From assembly GCA_947651825.1 (NCBI GenBank), contig CANTAQ010000006.1, positions 1 to 64,000 of the forward strand: a DNA stretch of 64,000 nucleotides, read 5' to 3'. The DNA comes from an uncultured Clostridium sp. (GTDB taxonomy: Bacteria > Bacillota > Clostridia > TANB77 > CAG-508). This document shows positions 27,885 to 36,266 of this stretch, piece by piece. The position numbers were made by a program, and so were the translations under genes. Position 1 is the first letter of the stretch; the number at the start of each line of letters is the position of its first letter. The notes beneath the pieces were generated by a model that did not search any database, was not told the DNA's origin, and was given only the letters and a program-made list of their open reading frames with translations.

Positions 27885-28964
27885 TCATAATTTTGAAAGT
27901 TCTCTTTCAACAATTTGAATTGCTGTGTTATATTCTTGGAACATATTTTGCATATCATCTGTAGTTGGTGTATCTATTGAACTATGTTCTGATATTCCAA
28001 GTGTTTCTAAACTAATCTCATTTATTCCTAAATGGTTTCCATCTAATAATTTTACTCCATTATATTCTTCGTTTATAATAACATTAATTGCCTCTATCAT
28101 TGTTTTTATTTGCATTTGTAATGCTTTTCCATCGTTATATATTCCTTCTTTTCCCATTTGTGTAATTTCTTTATTTCTTGATAATATCTGTTTTATACTT
28201 TCTAATTGTTGCTTTATTATATATTTTTCTGTATCTATTTTGTATGTATTTATTATATCTGTTTTTGCCTCAAAAAAACTAATTAATTCTTCAAATTTAT
28301 TCTGGTTTGATCCTATCATAGTTCTAGCATCACTTATAGTGTAGCTAGCTTTTTCTACTATTCCTATATACTTTTGTGCTCCTTCTTCTGTTAATAATTC
28401 TTCTCTTAGATTAGCAGTTGTTAAATTTAATGCATCTGCCGAATAGTTCCCAATTGTTATTGTTGTATTATCTATATTTACTACTTTAGAAAAAGTTCCA
28501 TCTAAAAGTTTAATTTCATTAAATTCTGTCTCTGTTGATACTCTTGTTATTTCAATTAATAATTGTTCTATTTCATCTATCATATAATTCTTACTTATAT
28601 CAGTTTCTGTTCCATTGTTTAATCGAAACATTAACTCGTTTAGCCTAGATAGCATACTATGTGTCTCATTTAGTGTTCCTTCTGCTGTTTGAAGCAAACT
28701 AATCCAATCAAGCAGTATATTTGAACGTATGTCTTTAAATTCTGTACTATCACCAGTTCCGCTAATTTTATTTAGTAAATTTGTATAATAATCTACATCA
28801 TTTTGTAAGGTTCCTACCTTTTTGTTTGTTTTATTTACTGCTTCTTCTGCTTTTCCAAACAAATTTCCATCTATTGCAATATTAACTGTTACACTTAATA
28901 ATATTAACATTACTACTACTATTATTATCAATACAACTAATGTTATTCCATTATTCTTTTGCAT
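27885..28964 (-). CDS. Hybrid of a type IV pilin-like N-terminus and flagellin-like D1 segments
   Basis: The protein is 359 residues. The first 35 residues (GITLVVLIIIVVVMLILLSV) look like the class III/prepilin leader and hydrophobic helix of clostridial pilin-like proteins. The body instead resembles flagellin: LLQTAEGTLNETHSMLSRLNEL, then NGTETD and TEFNEIKLLDGTF match the flagellin D1 N-terminal core, and YTISDARTMIGSNQNKFEEL matches the C-terminal D1 helix. A second flagellin-like unit ends EEYNGVKLLDGNHLG (about residues 255-320). The D0 sequences of true flagellin are missing. It has a GGAGGAG ribosome site and its own promoter and operator-like palindrome. I infer a surface filament-like or pilin-associated subunit; function unproven. 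Confidence 0.75.
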   Translation of the reverse strand: MQKNNGITLVVLIIIVVVMLILLSVTVNIAIDGNLFGKAEEAVNKTNKKVGTLQNDVDYYTNLLNKISGTGDSTEFKDIRSNILLDWISLLQTAEGTLNETHSMLSRLNELMFRLNNGTETDISKNYMIDEIEQLLIEITRVSTETEFNEIKLLDGTFSKVVNIDNTTITIGNYSADALNLTTANLREELLTEEGAQKYIGIVEKASYTISDARTMIGSNQNKFEELISFFEAKTDIINTYKIDTEKYIIKQQLESIKQILSRNKEITQMGKEGIYNDGKALQMQIKTMIEAINVIINEEYNGVKLLDGNHLGINEISLETLGISEHSSIDTPTTDDMQNMFQEYNTAIQIVERELSKL

Positions 28965-28988
28965 ATCTTTAATCTCCTCCTTTAGTAT

Positions 28989-29031
28989 ATTTTAACACAT
29001 TGCCATTCTTTTAGCAATACTTTTGTATTGC
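28989..29031 (-). promoter_or_regulatory. Promoter of the pilin/flagellin hybrid with operator-like palindrome
   Basis: TTGCTA (29012-29017), a 17-bp spacer and TAAAAT (28989-28994). A perfect palindrome GCAATAC-TTTT-GTATTGC (29014-29031) overlaps the -35 box, a layout typical of a repressor operator. A hairpin of RNA function is less likely since it precedes the start point. Confidence 0.55.
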
Positions 29032-29063
29032 ACTTTCGTTTTATATTATTGCAATTTATATGG

Positions 29064-29109
29064 TAAAAAGAAAGACTAAATATCAGTTTACTCTAATACT
29101 TAGTCTTTC
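29064..29109 (-). terminator. Terminator of the surface-type gene at 29153
   Basis: GAAAGACTAA / TTAGTCTTTC stem, with a TTTTT run on the minus strand, about 45 bp past the frameshifted stop codon at 29153. Its position just after the +1-frame stop suits either reading. Confidence 0.75.
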
Positions 29110-29152
29110 TCTTTTTAAGTTATATCGTTAAATAAGAATTTATAGTATTTTA

Positions 29153-30221
29153 TTATTTTATCACATTTGGTATATCATTTCTTAATTCCACAATTGGACA
29201 TAATGCACCTGATATTAGTTCTTCTCCTCCGTGTTGAATAATACATGTCGCAAAATGTTCTAACATATTTATCACTTACACTACCTAATCCGAATGCTAC
29301 TATATTGGGTTCTGCTATCACACCTTTGGTTGCTAATAAATACTCAACCATTTCTCCTTTTTGATTTTTCCATATATTTTCTACTATATTAGATTTTATA
29401 TATTTGCTTTTATTTGTTCCAGGATTTTCTATTATTATTCCATTTTCTTTTTCTTCCTTTATTTCATATCCATGTCCATTTAACTCATATTCTCCCAAAA
29501 TTTCTATTGTATTTGTTCCATCAGGAGCATAATATGCATTTGTCTCTATTATTGAATTCCAAATTGGACTTTCTTTTAGTTTTCCTTCAAATTCATATAT
29601 ATATAAGTTGCCTTCTGTATCTCTTGTTGCATAGAATCCCCCATTTGACTTAACCTCTAGTATATTCTCAATGTCTTCAATTGTTATGCTTCTTGCTTTA
29701 CTATATTTGCTGTTGCTGTATAGTTTCTCACAAATTTCATTCATTATATGTACTCCATTATTATATCCAGTTGCACCATACAAATATAGTTCAGTTTCTG
29801 TAGGATTTGCCATTTTAATTAATAATGTCTCATTTGTCCCATTATTGTCTGTATCTTTAACTCCAAACACCTTCCAATATGTTTCTTCTTCCTGATAGAA
29901 TTCTTGATATTGTTCTTCTGAAGTTTCATTATTTATTCCCATTCCTGTTTCTTTATCCATTATTCGTACTGTGTTTGTTGTTTTATCTGGTTTATACTCA
30001 ATTAAATCTCCTATTTTTAATGTTCTTTTACAATGAACACACTTTAATAAATCTTCTCCATTTTTTCCCCAGTTATGCTCACTTATATTCTGTATTACTT
30101 CTTCTTGCTTCATTTTTTTCTTATATGGTTTTGTTATTAATCCTATTATTAGTAATAAAATCAATATTGATATTATAATCATATCTGATTCAATTCTTTT
30201 TTTCTCTTTCTTATCTTTCAT
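29153..30221 (-). CDS. Membrane-anchored surface protein, +1 frameshift at an in-frame CGG restores C-terminus
   Basis: About 355 residues if the shift is used. A charged start and one membrane helix (about 15-32) are followed by an extracellular part with CVHCKR (zinc-ribbon-like) and a C-terminal region resembling the DUF6273/SUMF-like surface proteins of Clostridia (EYLLATKGVIAEPNIVAFG...). The zero frame reaches CGG (29229-29231) and gives a basic stretch (RRRRTNIRC) that stops at 29175. Skipping the C gives GGEELISGALCPIVELRNDI, matching the usual GVRPVVSLKSDI-type ending, with a stop at 29153. It lies 10 bp after the sensor kinase gene, so they form an operon. Confidence 0.75.
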
Positions 30222-30231
30222 TTTTTCCCTT

Positions 30232-31689
30232 CTAAATTCTATCTATAATTATTCTATCATCTTTACTTTTTTCTCTTATTTTTTCTGCTCTGTATGAATA
30301 TATTCTGTATTCGTCTCTTCCATCAAATCTTATTTTAAGTGCTTTAGTATAATCATTTTCTTTCATCTCATGCTTCTCTTCTATAATCAAACTTGCTTTG
30401 CATTTTCTAATAGTTTTAAATGTTGTCATAAATCCTATTCCGCTTCCTCCTGTTTCTTTATGCGTTGTTGTTCTTTCTTTTCCCAATTTCTGTAGTGTTT
30501 CTATTTCAAACTCTATTCCACTATCATATATACACAATTCATAGCTATCTTCTTGTATTCCTAATATTACTAAAATACTTCTATTTTTATTTGCACTGCA
30601 ATTTATTGCTATAATTGCATTACGAATATGGTCTCCTATCAATATTTCTAATTTATTTACAGGAATTATATTGTTTACTAATTTATAGAACTCTCCTTCT
30701 ATATGTAATTTAAACTCTATATTGTTCTTATAGCATTCTGTTTGCATATATTTAAACATATCATCTATTTCTGAAATTTCTGTTTTTGGTAACTTTTCTT
30801 TACCTTTTATTTCCTGCAAGCTTTGTGAATATTCTTTGCTTAAATTTTCTATCCTGTCTAGTATTCCTATTTCATCTCCGCTTTCTGTTGTCAATTCTTT
30901 TACTTTCAGTTCTAGTGCTCTTTGTCTATTATAGAATTCATGGTTTATTCTACTAATTTCATATCTTTCACTTGATAGTTTCTCTATTTCAATCTCCTTT
31001 TCTTCTAGTTCATATTCATATTGTTTTATTGTATCATTTAGTAATTTCTGTTTATAATACATTACAAAAGTTTTTTGTATTATTGCAAACATTGATACTC
31101 CTAAAAGAACCAAAGTAAATAATAAATTTTTAGTAATTTCATCATAAATACTTCCTGTTAAGCAGTACAATAAAATTATTATTGTGCTAATATTAATTAT
31201 TAAGATATTTGTATAGTCATTATTCAATTTATGTTGTAAAAAATCTAGCCCATTTTTTAATCTTTTTATCTTAAACATTATGTAGAGTATTACAGATTGA
31301 ACTACTACTATAATTATCAAATCTAAATATCTATTATCAGTACCTATTAGTTCATGTGGAAGAAAGCAAATTATCGTACTTATAGTAAAACACACTTGAC
31401 AAATTGCATATGCAATCAAAGTTATTATCAGGGAAAATCCTACTTGTGTCTTAGTTACCTTACCTAGAATACTCCCATATAAAATTCCAATTATTATCAA
31501 ATTTATAAATGAATTTATAAAAAATTTTATATATGTACCAAATACACTTAAAATCAAATTGAATATTAATATTATAACAACATTATTTAACTTATTACTC
31601 TGTATATTTAATATTTTCTTAAATATTAAATATACTTGAACATTCATCACAAACAATTTAATAAAATATATAATCATATCTGTTTGCAA
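30232..31689 (-). CDS. Agr-type sensor histidine kinase with GHKL ATPase domain
   Basis: About 485 residues from a TTG at 31689 with AAAGGAG 7 nt upstream; the frame's first start at 31749 lies before the ribosome site. Six or seven membrane helices fill residues 1-200, then a coiled-coil dimerisation helix with RINHEFYNRQRALE (H phosphoacceptor region). The GHKL ATPase domain has the N box GDHIRNAIIAI, the G1 region CIYDSGIEF and G2 GGSGIGFMT. This is the AgrC/VirS-like architecture that senses cyclic peptides. There is no agrB or agrD-like gene in the window. The regulator at 31999-32763 is the likely partner. Confidence 0.85.
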   Translation of the reverse strand: MQTDMIIYFIKLFVMNVQVYLIFKKILNIQSNKLNNVVIILIFNLILSVFGTYIKFFINSFINLIIIGILYGSILGKVTKTQVGFSLIITLIAYAICQVCFTISTIICFLPHELIGTDNRYLDLIIIVVVQSVILYIMFKIKRLKNGLDFLQHKLNNDYTNILIINISTIIILLYCLTGSIYDEITKNLLFTLVLLGVSMFAIIQKTFVMYYKQKLLNDTIKQYEYELEEKEIEIEKLSSERYEISRINHEFYNRQRALELKVKELTTESGDEIGILDRIENLSKEYSQSLQEIKGKEKLPKTEISEIDDMFKYMQTECYKNNIEFKLHIEGEFYKLVNNIIPVNKLEILIGDHIRNAIIAINCSANKNRSILVILGIQEDSYELCIYDSGIEFEIETLQKLGKERTTTHKETGGSGIGFMTTFKTIRKCKASLIIEEKHEMKENDYTKALKIRFDGRDEYRIYSYRAEKIREKSKDDRIIIDRI

Positions 31690-31792
31690 GTGTTTACTCC
31701 TTTCTTTCCTTAACGATATAATTATACATAAAAATAGCACAATAATCAATGTAATATCTTGTTTTTATTATACTACTTTGATTATTGTGTAT

Positions 31793-31820
31793 ATTATAAC
31801 ATTTTTATTCATTATTCCAA
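31793..31820 (-). promoter_or_regulatory. Promoter of the Agr-type kinase gene
   Basis: TTGGAA (31815-31820), a 16-bp spacer and TATAAT (31793-31798) precede the kinase start by about 100 nt. Confidence 0.55.
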
Positions 31821-31841
31821 TTTTTTAACTTAACTCCCTTT

Positions 31842-31880
31842 CTATCCAAGCCAATATCTTATCCATTCCCAAAAGCTCAT
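31842..31880 (-). CDS. Possible 12-residue Trp-rich peptide gene
   Basis: The ATG at 31880 is preceded by a near-perfect GGAGGTG ribosome site and encodes MSFWEWIRYWLG, then TAG. It lies between the regulator's terminator and the kinase promoter, all on one strand. It is too short to be proven by sequence. It could be a peptide signal for the adjacent kinase, a leader peptide or chance. Confidence 0.3.
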   Translation of the reverse strand: MSFWEWIRYWLG

Positions 31881-31907
31881 TTATTTCACCTCCATTCATT
31901 TTTTCTA

Positions 31908-31945
31908 ACAAAAAAATATCACTTATACAGTCTTGTATAAGTGAT
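31908..31945 (-). terminator. Terminator of the Spo0A-like regulator gene
   Basis: ATCACTTATAC / GTATAAGTGAT stem (11 bp) with a T-run (TTTTTTT) on the minus strand. Confidence 0.8.
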
Positions 31946-31998
31946 TTATGGAAGTTCATTTTTATGATAAAATATGATATTTTGTGACAAAAAATTAT

Positions 31999-32763
31999 CT
32001 ATAGCTGTTTCTTTATTTTATTTGCATAATAATACATAAATTCAGTTGGAGTTGGAACTCCTGTTTCATAATTTATTCTTGCTGTGTAATGTGTAATTAA
32101 ATCTTCTAATGGCGATATCCTCCATGCATGTAATATAGCATTTTGCATTGCTCTACTAATTGTACTATTTGATTTTTTATATTTTCTTACTAAATATTGC
32201 ATTGTAGTTATTTTATCTGTGTTGTTATAGTTCTCTATAATATAGTAAATTGCATCATGTAAATACTTTCTTCCTTGTAAATGTGCACTTACTCCTATTA
32301 AATCTAACTCTTTATTTATCTTTTCATCTATTATATTTTTACATTCTTTTTCGTCTTTTATAACTTTTACAATATTATTACTATATCCTTTTAGTAATAA
32401 CAAAGTGTTTATTACTTTATCTTGTGAATAATCATTTTGCTTTTTATAGAATATAAAATCCACATTATTCTCATGTAAGAATTCATATACTGATTCTGAA
32501 CAGATATTTGTTGTTACTATTATTTTAGGTTTGTTCTTTAATTTTAATTTATTTAATTTCTCAAGAAAATTGAAACCTGTTCCTGTACCTTTCGTTAGTT
32601 CTAAATCTAAAATAATTCCATCTGGTTTATACTTTTCAACTATATTTATTCCTTCTTCATCTGAATTTGTCATTGCTATAAATTTTATATCATTTCTTGT
32701 TTTCTCAATTTCCTTATAAATATCATGTTCTTTTACATCATCTTCGATTAATAATAGTTTCAT
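31999..32763 (-). CDS. Spo0A-like response regulator
   Basis: The protein is 254 residues. The receiver domain (1-120) has the acidic pair LLLIEDD, phosphoacceptor Asp in GIILDLEL and Lys in FIFYKKQ. The C-terminal part (about 150-254) matches the Spo0A DNA-binding domain: RKYLHDAIYYIIENY, ITTMQYLVRKYKKSNSTISRAMQNAI (helix-turn-helix) and TPTEFMYYYANKI. It is probably not the main Spo0A but a paralogue coupled to the nearby Agr-type kinase (about 300 bp downstream, same strand). Confidence 0.85.
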   Translation of the reverse strand: MKLLLIEDDVKEHDIYKEIEKTRNDIKFIAMTNSDEEGINIVEKYKPDGIILDLELTKGTGTGFNFLEKLNKLKLKNKPKIIVTTNICSESVYEFLHENNVDFIFYKKQNDYSQDKVINTLLLLKGYSNNIVKVIKDEKECKNIIDEKINKELDLIGVSAHLQGRKYLHDAIYYIIENYNNTDKITTMQYLVRKYKKSNSTISRAMQNAILHAWRISPLEDLITHYTARINYETGVPTPTEFMYYYANKIKKQL

Positions 32764-32800
32764 TTATCTATTCATCTCCTTTTATTTTTTTCATAATGTT

Positions 32801-32815
32801 ATCACATTTTGTGAT
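32801..32815. promoter_or_regulatory. Palindrome in the divergent regulator promoter region
   Basis: ATCACA-TTT-TGTGAT lies between the divergent response-regulator and Xre genes, about 40 bp upstream of the former. It may be an operator for either regulator. No functional support beyond symmetry and position. Confidence 0.35.
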
Positions 32816-32920
32816 TTTTTACCATAAATTATTATCGTATATTTTCACTACATAATTATATTATATATTTAAAATAATCCTATGGTAAAACTTAACCTTT
32901 TATGTAAGAGGAGTAATTAA

Positions 32921-33235
32921 ATGAAGAAAGAAATTGGAAAAAGAATAAAAAACATTCGCGAAAATATGGGTTTAACTAAGGAAGCTTTTGCCAAATTATT
33001 AGGTATATCTGGTCAATATCTTGGTGTAGTTGAACGTGGTGGTAGTTATCTTTCCATAGATAAACTTAAAATTCTTTGTGATTTGACTAATTTATCTTCT
33101 GATTATATTTTATTTGGAAAAGACAATAATGTTATAGATAACACAAAAAATTTATTATCTGATTTTACAAGTGATCAAATACAAACTGGTTGCAATATGT
33201 TAAAAGAATTGGCTGACTTGATAAAAAAGATTTAG
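32921..33235 (+). CDS. Xre-family helix-turn-helix regulator
   Basis: The protein is 104 residues. The N-terminal HTH_3 domain (IGKRIKNIRENMGLTKEAFAKLLGISGQYLGVVERG) is followed by a short helical tail (LKELADLIKKI). It has AGAGGAG 9 nt before the ATG. It is divergent from the Spo0A-like regulator, suggesting auto- or cross-regulation of this accessory locus. Confidence 0.9.
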   Translation: MKKEIGKRIKNIRENMGLTKEAFAKLLGISGQYLGVVERGGSYLSIDKLKILCDLTNLSSDYILFGKDNNVIDNTKNLLSDFTSDQIQTGCNMLKELADLIKKI

Positions 33236-33275
33236 TTCAGTTTTGAATATGTTGTTTTCATTTGAAATCAACATA

Positions 33276-33304
33276 TTGACTTTGTATTTGTCCTTTGATA
33301 AAAT
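33276..33304 (+). promoter_or_regulatory. Promoter of the small gene at 33341
   Basis: TTGACT (33276-33281), a 17-bp spacer and TAAAAT (33299-33304). A hairpin (CAACATAT arms, 33246-33277) immediately upstream probably ends the Xre transcript. Confidence 0.6.
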
Positions 33305-33340
33305 ATTTCAGTAAATATTCTATTAAAGGATGTATTTGTT

Positions 33341-33646
33341 GTGTTAAATAAAATATTAAGAAATGCACTACTAAATTATACAAAATTAGATAAGTATAGT
33401 AATTTTTATAAAAAACAATCTGAAATAAAGGACTTGCAAAACAAGTTAAATATATTTAATCAAGAGAAAAAAAATATTCAAAGCAAATTTGATTTCAATA
33501 TACCAGATTATTTAATAGATGAAATTATAGAATCCCATAGTAACAAGATTTACAATAATCTTCAGTATTTAATAAATTGTGCAATTATCAACGGGAAAAT
33601 TTCAAAAGAAAATGGCTATATGTTAAAAAAAGTTTATTATTTGTAA
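33341..33646 (+). CDS. Hypothetical 101-residue helical protein
   Basis: A GTG start follows AAAGGA by 10 nt. The protein is Lys/Asn-rich, with a probable coiled coil at about 25-60 (KKQSEIKDLQNKLNIFNQEKK) and a C-terminal helical region (NGKISKENGYMLKKVYYL). There is no membrane helix and no domain I recognise. It sits downstream of the Xre gene with its own promoter and terminator. Confidence 0.65.
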   Translation: MLNKILRNALLNYTKLDKYSNFYKKQSEIKDLQNKLNIFNQEKKNIQSKFDFNIPDYLIDEIIESHSNKIYNNLQYLINCAIINGKISKENGYMLKKVYYL

Positions 33647-33682
33647 AAAACAGATGGAAAATTCTCCATCTGTTTGTTTTTT
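33645..33682. terminator. Bidirectional terminator
   Basis: ACAGATGGA / TCCATCTGT stem between the convergent genes at 33341-33646 and 33685-34113, with A- and T-runs on the two sides. Confidence 0.8.
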
Positions 33683-33684
33683 TA

Positions 33685-34113
33685 TTACTTACATTCTGGT
33701 TCATGTTCTTCTTTGCAACATGGTCTAAAGTCTTTACATTCTAATTTTACACCTTTTAAGCATTTTCCATGACGTTTTCCTTCTGTACAAATTTTGCAAT
33801 GTCTAACTTTATTTGCCCAAATTTGTATTTCATAATCCTTATCTGGACATAATGGTCCAAATACGAATTCACCATGTTTATCAGTAAATGTGTGTGATAC
33901 TGGTTTTCTTTCTTGTTTTTCACATTCATAAGATACTTCAATTAATTTTACAACTGCATCTTCTACTGGCTCTTTATAGCAATCTCTTACTATTCCATAA
34001 ATAACATTTCTGTTATCTTCTGGAAGATTTATTTCTAAATCAAATTGTTTACCTTTTTCTATAAATCCATCTACTTTAACTATTTCGCATTCCTTTTTGT
34101 CTTCAAAATCCAT
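33685..34113 (-). CDS. Cys-rich carboxypeptidase-regulatory-like (Ig-fold) protein
   Basis: The protein is 142 residues. The middle matches a carboxypeptidase regulatory-like/Cna-B type beta-sandwich: VIYGIVRDCYKEPVEDAVVKLIEV, then SHTFTDKHGEFVFGPLCPDKDYEIQI. The C-terminus is rich in Cys/His (CKICTEGKRHGKCLK, ECKDFRPCCKEEHEPECK), suggesting metal binding or disulfide bonds. It has no signal peptide. Such proteins occur in clostridial spore or surface contexts; the role here is unknown. Confidence 0.7.
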   Translation of the reverse strand: MDFEDKKECEIVKVDGFIEKGKQFDLEINLPEDNRNVIYGIVRDCYKEPVEDAVVKLIEVSYECEKQERKPVSHTFTDKHGEFVFGPLCPDKDYEIQIWANKVRHCKICTEGKRHGKCLKGVKLECKDFRPCCKEEHEPECK

Positions 34114-34312
34114 TCGTCATTTCCACCTTTTCTTTTAATATTTAGTAATTTAAAATATTTCGCATTACTAATATATTATATGTTTGTATGTTTTAAAATG
34201 TTAAAGATTATAATATTATTTCATTGTGTAGAATAGTTCCATGCATATGTGTATTTTAGGTATAAAATGAATTTATCAATATAAAACAATTTATTGGTAT
34301 TTTATTCAAATT

Positions 34313-34336
34313 AGAGGACGCATATTTGCGTCCTCT
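34313..34336 (-). terminator. Terminator of the HD-domain gene
   Basis: AGAGGACGCA / TGCGTCCTCT stem a few bases after the stop at 34351. The T-run is weak. Confidence 0.6.
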
Positions 34337-34350
34337 ATAATCATTTTTAT

Positions 34351-34899
34351 TTATATGTTAAAAAAGTATGTTGCTTCTAGGTCTGCTTCATGTAATAGCA
34401 ATGCTAATGGATATTTTTTAAACGCCTGACCTAAAGTAGAATATTGTTCCTTTGGTTCTGAAAATCCCATATGCCAACGAATTGAATATTTCTCTTCGTT
34501 TGTTAATTTCATATATTCTGTAATCATCATTACTGACTTTTCTCCATGACCATATGGAATTGTATCCTCAATTGCATAATATGGTACTTTTTCCCACTCG
34601 CCTTTGGCATTTTTAGCATTTCTATAGTCTACTTTGTAGAAGTTTACTTTACAAATATCATGCAATATTGTAACTATAATAAGTGTTTCTTCACTTACTT
34701 CTAAGTTATGAAATTTTACTTTTTCTTTTAATATTTCATAAACTTTGTAGCTATGTTCTATAAGTCCTGACTGATATGCACCATGATATCTTGTACTTGC
34801 TGGTGCTTCATAAAAATCTGAATTATCCAAAAATGTCTTTAATTCTTCTATTCCTTCTCTATTTATTTTATTTAATAATTCTTTTACTTTTTCTTTCAT
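34351..34899 (-). CDS. HD-domain phosphohydrolase-like protein
   Basis: The protein is 182 residues. The HD-domain metal ligands appear as GLIEHSYKVYE (H), TILHDICKV (HD) and, later, GHGEKS and IRWHMG. The length and motifs resemble small phage/bacterial HD hydrolases. The substrate is unknown. It is located just downstream of clpX. Confidence 0.75.
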   Translation of the reverse strand: MKEKVKELLNKINREGIEELKTFLDNSDFYEAPASTRYHGAYQSGLIEHSYKVYEILKEKVKFHNLEVSEETLIIVTILHDICKVNFYKVDYRNAKNAKGEWEKVPYYAIEDTIPYGHGEKSVMMITEYMKLTNEEKYSIRWHMGFSEPKEQYSTLGQAFKKYPLALLLHEADLEATYFFNI

Positions 34900-34936
34900 T
34901 TTATTCTCTTCCCTTTTTTGCTACATTTATATTTTC

Positions 34937-36256
34937 TTATGCGGTTTCTGATTTCTGTTTTGGTGTTACTTTCTTCTTTCTTACTATTCCTTTTCTTTGA
35001 GTCTTTTCTATAGTTTCATCCAAAATTAATACTGGCGGTTTGTTATCATCTACAGTTTCTTTTGTAATTGTACATTTTTCTATTCTGCTATCAGTTGGCA
35101 CATCAAACATTATATCTCTCATTATTTCCTCTATTATAGAACGCAAACCTCTAGCTCCTGTATTTCTTTCAATTGCTCTATCTACAATTGAGTTAAGAGC
35201 TTCTGGTTCAAATTCTAATTCTACACCATCTAACTCTAGTAACTTTTTATATTGTTTTATTAATGCATTTTTTGGTTCTGTTATAATCTTTATTAAAGTT
35301 TCTCTATCTAATTCATGTAATGTTGCTATTATTGGCAATCTTCCTACAAATTCTGGAATTAAACCAAACTTTAATAAATCCTGTGGTAATAATTGATCAA
35401 ATATTTCATATTTGCGTTGTTCTTGTTTACTCTCTATTTGTGCTCCAAATCCTAATGATTTTTTATTTGTTCTTTCTTTTACTATTTTCTCTAATCCCTC
35501 AAATGCTCCTCCACAAATAAATAATATATTTGATGTATCTATTTGTATGAATTCTTGATGAGGATGTTTTCTTCCACCTTGTGGTGGCACTGATGCTACC
35601 ATTCCTTCCACTATCTTTAATAAAGCTTGTTGTACGCCTTCTCCACTAACATCTCTTGTTATTGATGGATTCTCAGATTTTCTTGATATTTTATCTATCT
35701 CATCTATATATATAATTCCTTTTTGTGCTTTTTCTATATCATATTCTGCTGATTGTATAAGCTTTAAAAGTATATTCTCTACGTCTTCACCTACATAGCC
35801 AGCTTCTGTTAAAGTTGTTGCATCTGCTATTGCAAATGGTACATTTAAAATTCTTGCTAGAGTTTGTGCAAGCAATGTTTTTCCAGATCCTGTTGGTCCT
35901 AGCAATAATACATTACTTTTTTGTATTTCTACATCATCTATTATCTCTTTGCAATTTATTCTCTTATAATGATTATATACAGCTACTGATAAAGTTTTCT
36001 TTGCTTCATCTTGACCAATAACATAGTCATCTAATATTTTTTTTATTTCTGCTGGTGTTGGGATTTCATCTACTGATACATCTTCATATCCTAAATCATC
36101 TTCATATGATTCGTTTTCTATTATACTATTACATACATTTATACATTCATCACAAATATAAACGGCTTTAGGTCCTGCAATAATTCTTTTTACCATTTCT
36201 TGCGCTTTACCACAAAAAGAGCATCTTATCTCATTTGAATCTTTTTTACTTGACAT
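34937..36256 (-). CDS. clpX: ATP-dependent Clp protease ATP-binding subunit ClpX
   Basis: The protein is 439 residues. The N-terminal C4 zinc-binding domain ([15 protein letters not shown] and CDECINVC) precedes the AAA+ module: Walker [16 protein letters not shown], Walker [12 protein letters not shown], and the RKHPHQEF and GARGLR sensor-2 region. It unfolds substrates for ClpP. It lies 10 bp after clpP. Confidence 0.98.
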   Translation of the reverse strand: MSSKKDSNEIRCSFCGKAQEMVKRIIAGPKAVYICDECINVCNSIIENESYEDDLGYEDVSVDEIPTPAEIKKILDDYVIGQDEAKKTLSVAVYNHYKRINCKEIIDDVEIQKSNVLLLGPTGSGKTLLAQTLARILNVPFAIADATTLTEAGYVGEDVENILLKLIQSAEYDIEKAQKGIIYIDEIDKISRKSENPSITRDVSGEGVQQALLKIVEGMVASVPPQGGRKHPHQEFIQIDTSNILFICGGAFEGLEKIVKERTNKKSLGFGAQIESKQEQRKYEIFDQLLPQDLLKFGLIPEFVGRLPIIATLHELDRETLIKIITEPKNALIKQYKKLLELDGVELEFEPEALNSIVDRAIERNTGARGLRSIIEEIMRDIMFDVPTDSRIEKCTITKETVDDNKPPVLILDETIEKTQRKGIVRKKKVTPKQKSETA

Positions 36257-36266
36257 CTATTTCCTC

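Noticed and set aside
29064..29115. The hairpin near 29064-29109 as an operator of the pilin/flagellin hybrid gene
   Set aside because: A long loop and a T-run on the minus strand after the 29153 stop fit a terminator better.
7270..29231. CGG simply reassigned to another amino acid
   Set aside because: A one-for-one reassignment would leave the downstream codons in the zero frame, which stops or gives non-family sequence at all four sites. A shift of one base is required.
7270..29231. Four independent assembly or sequencing errors
   Set aside because: Not excluded, but unlikely as the sole cause: none is in a homopolymer, all are the same change in the same codon, and other genes are intact. 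Kept as the main alternative to test.
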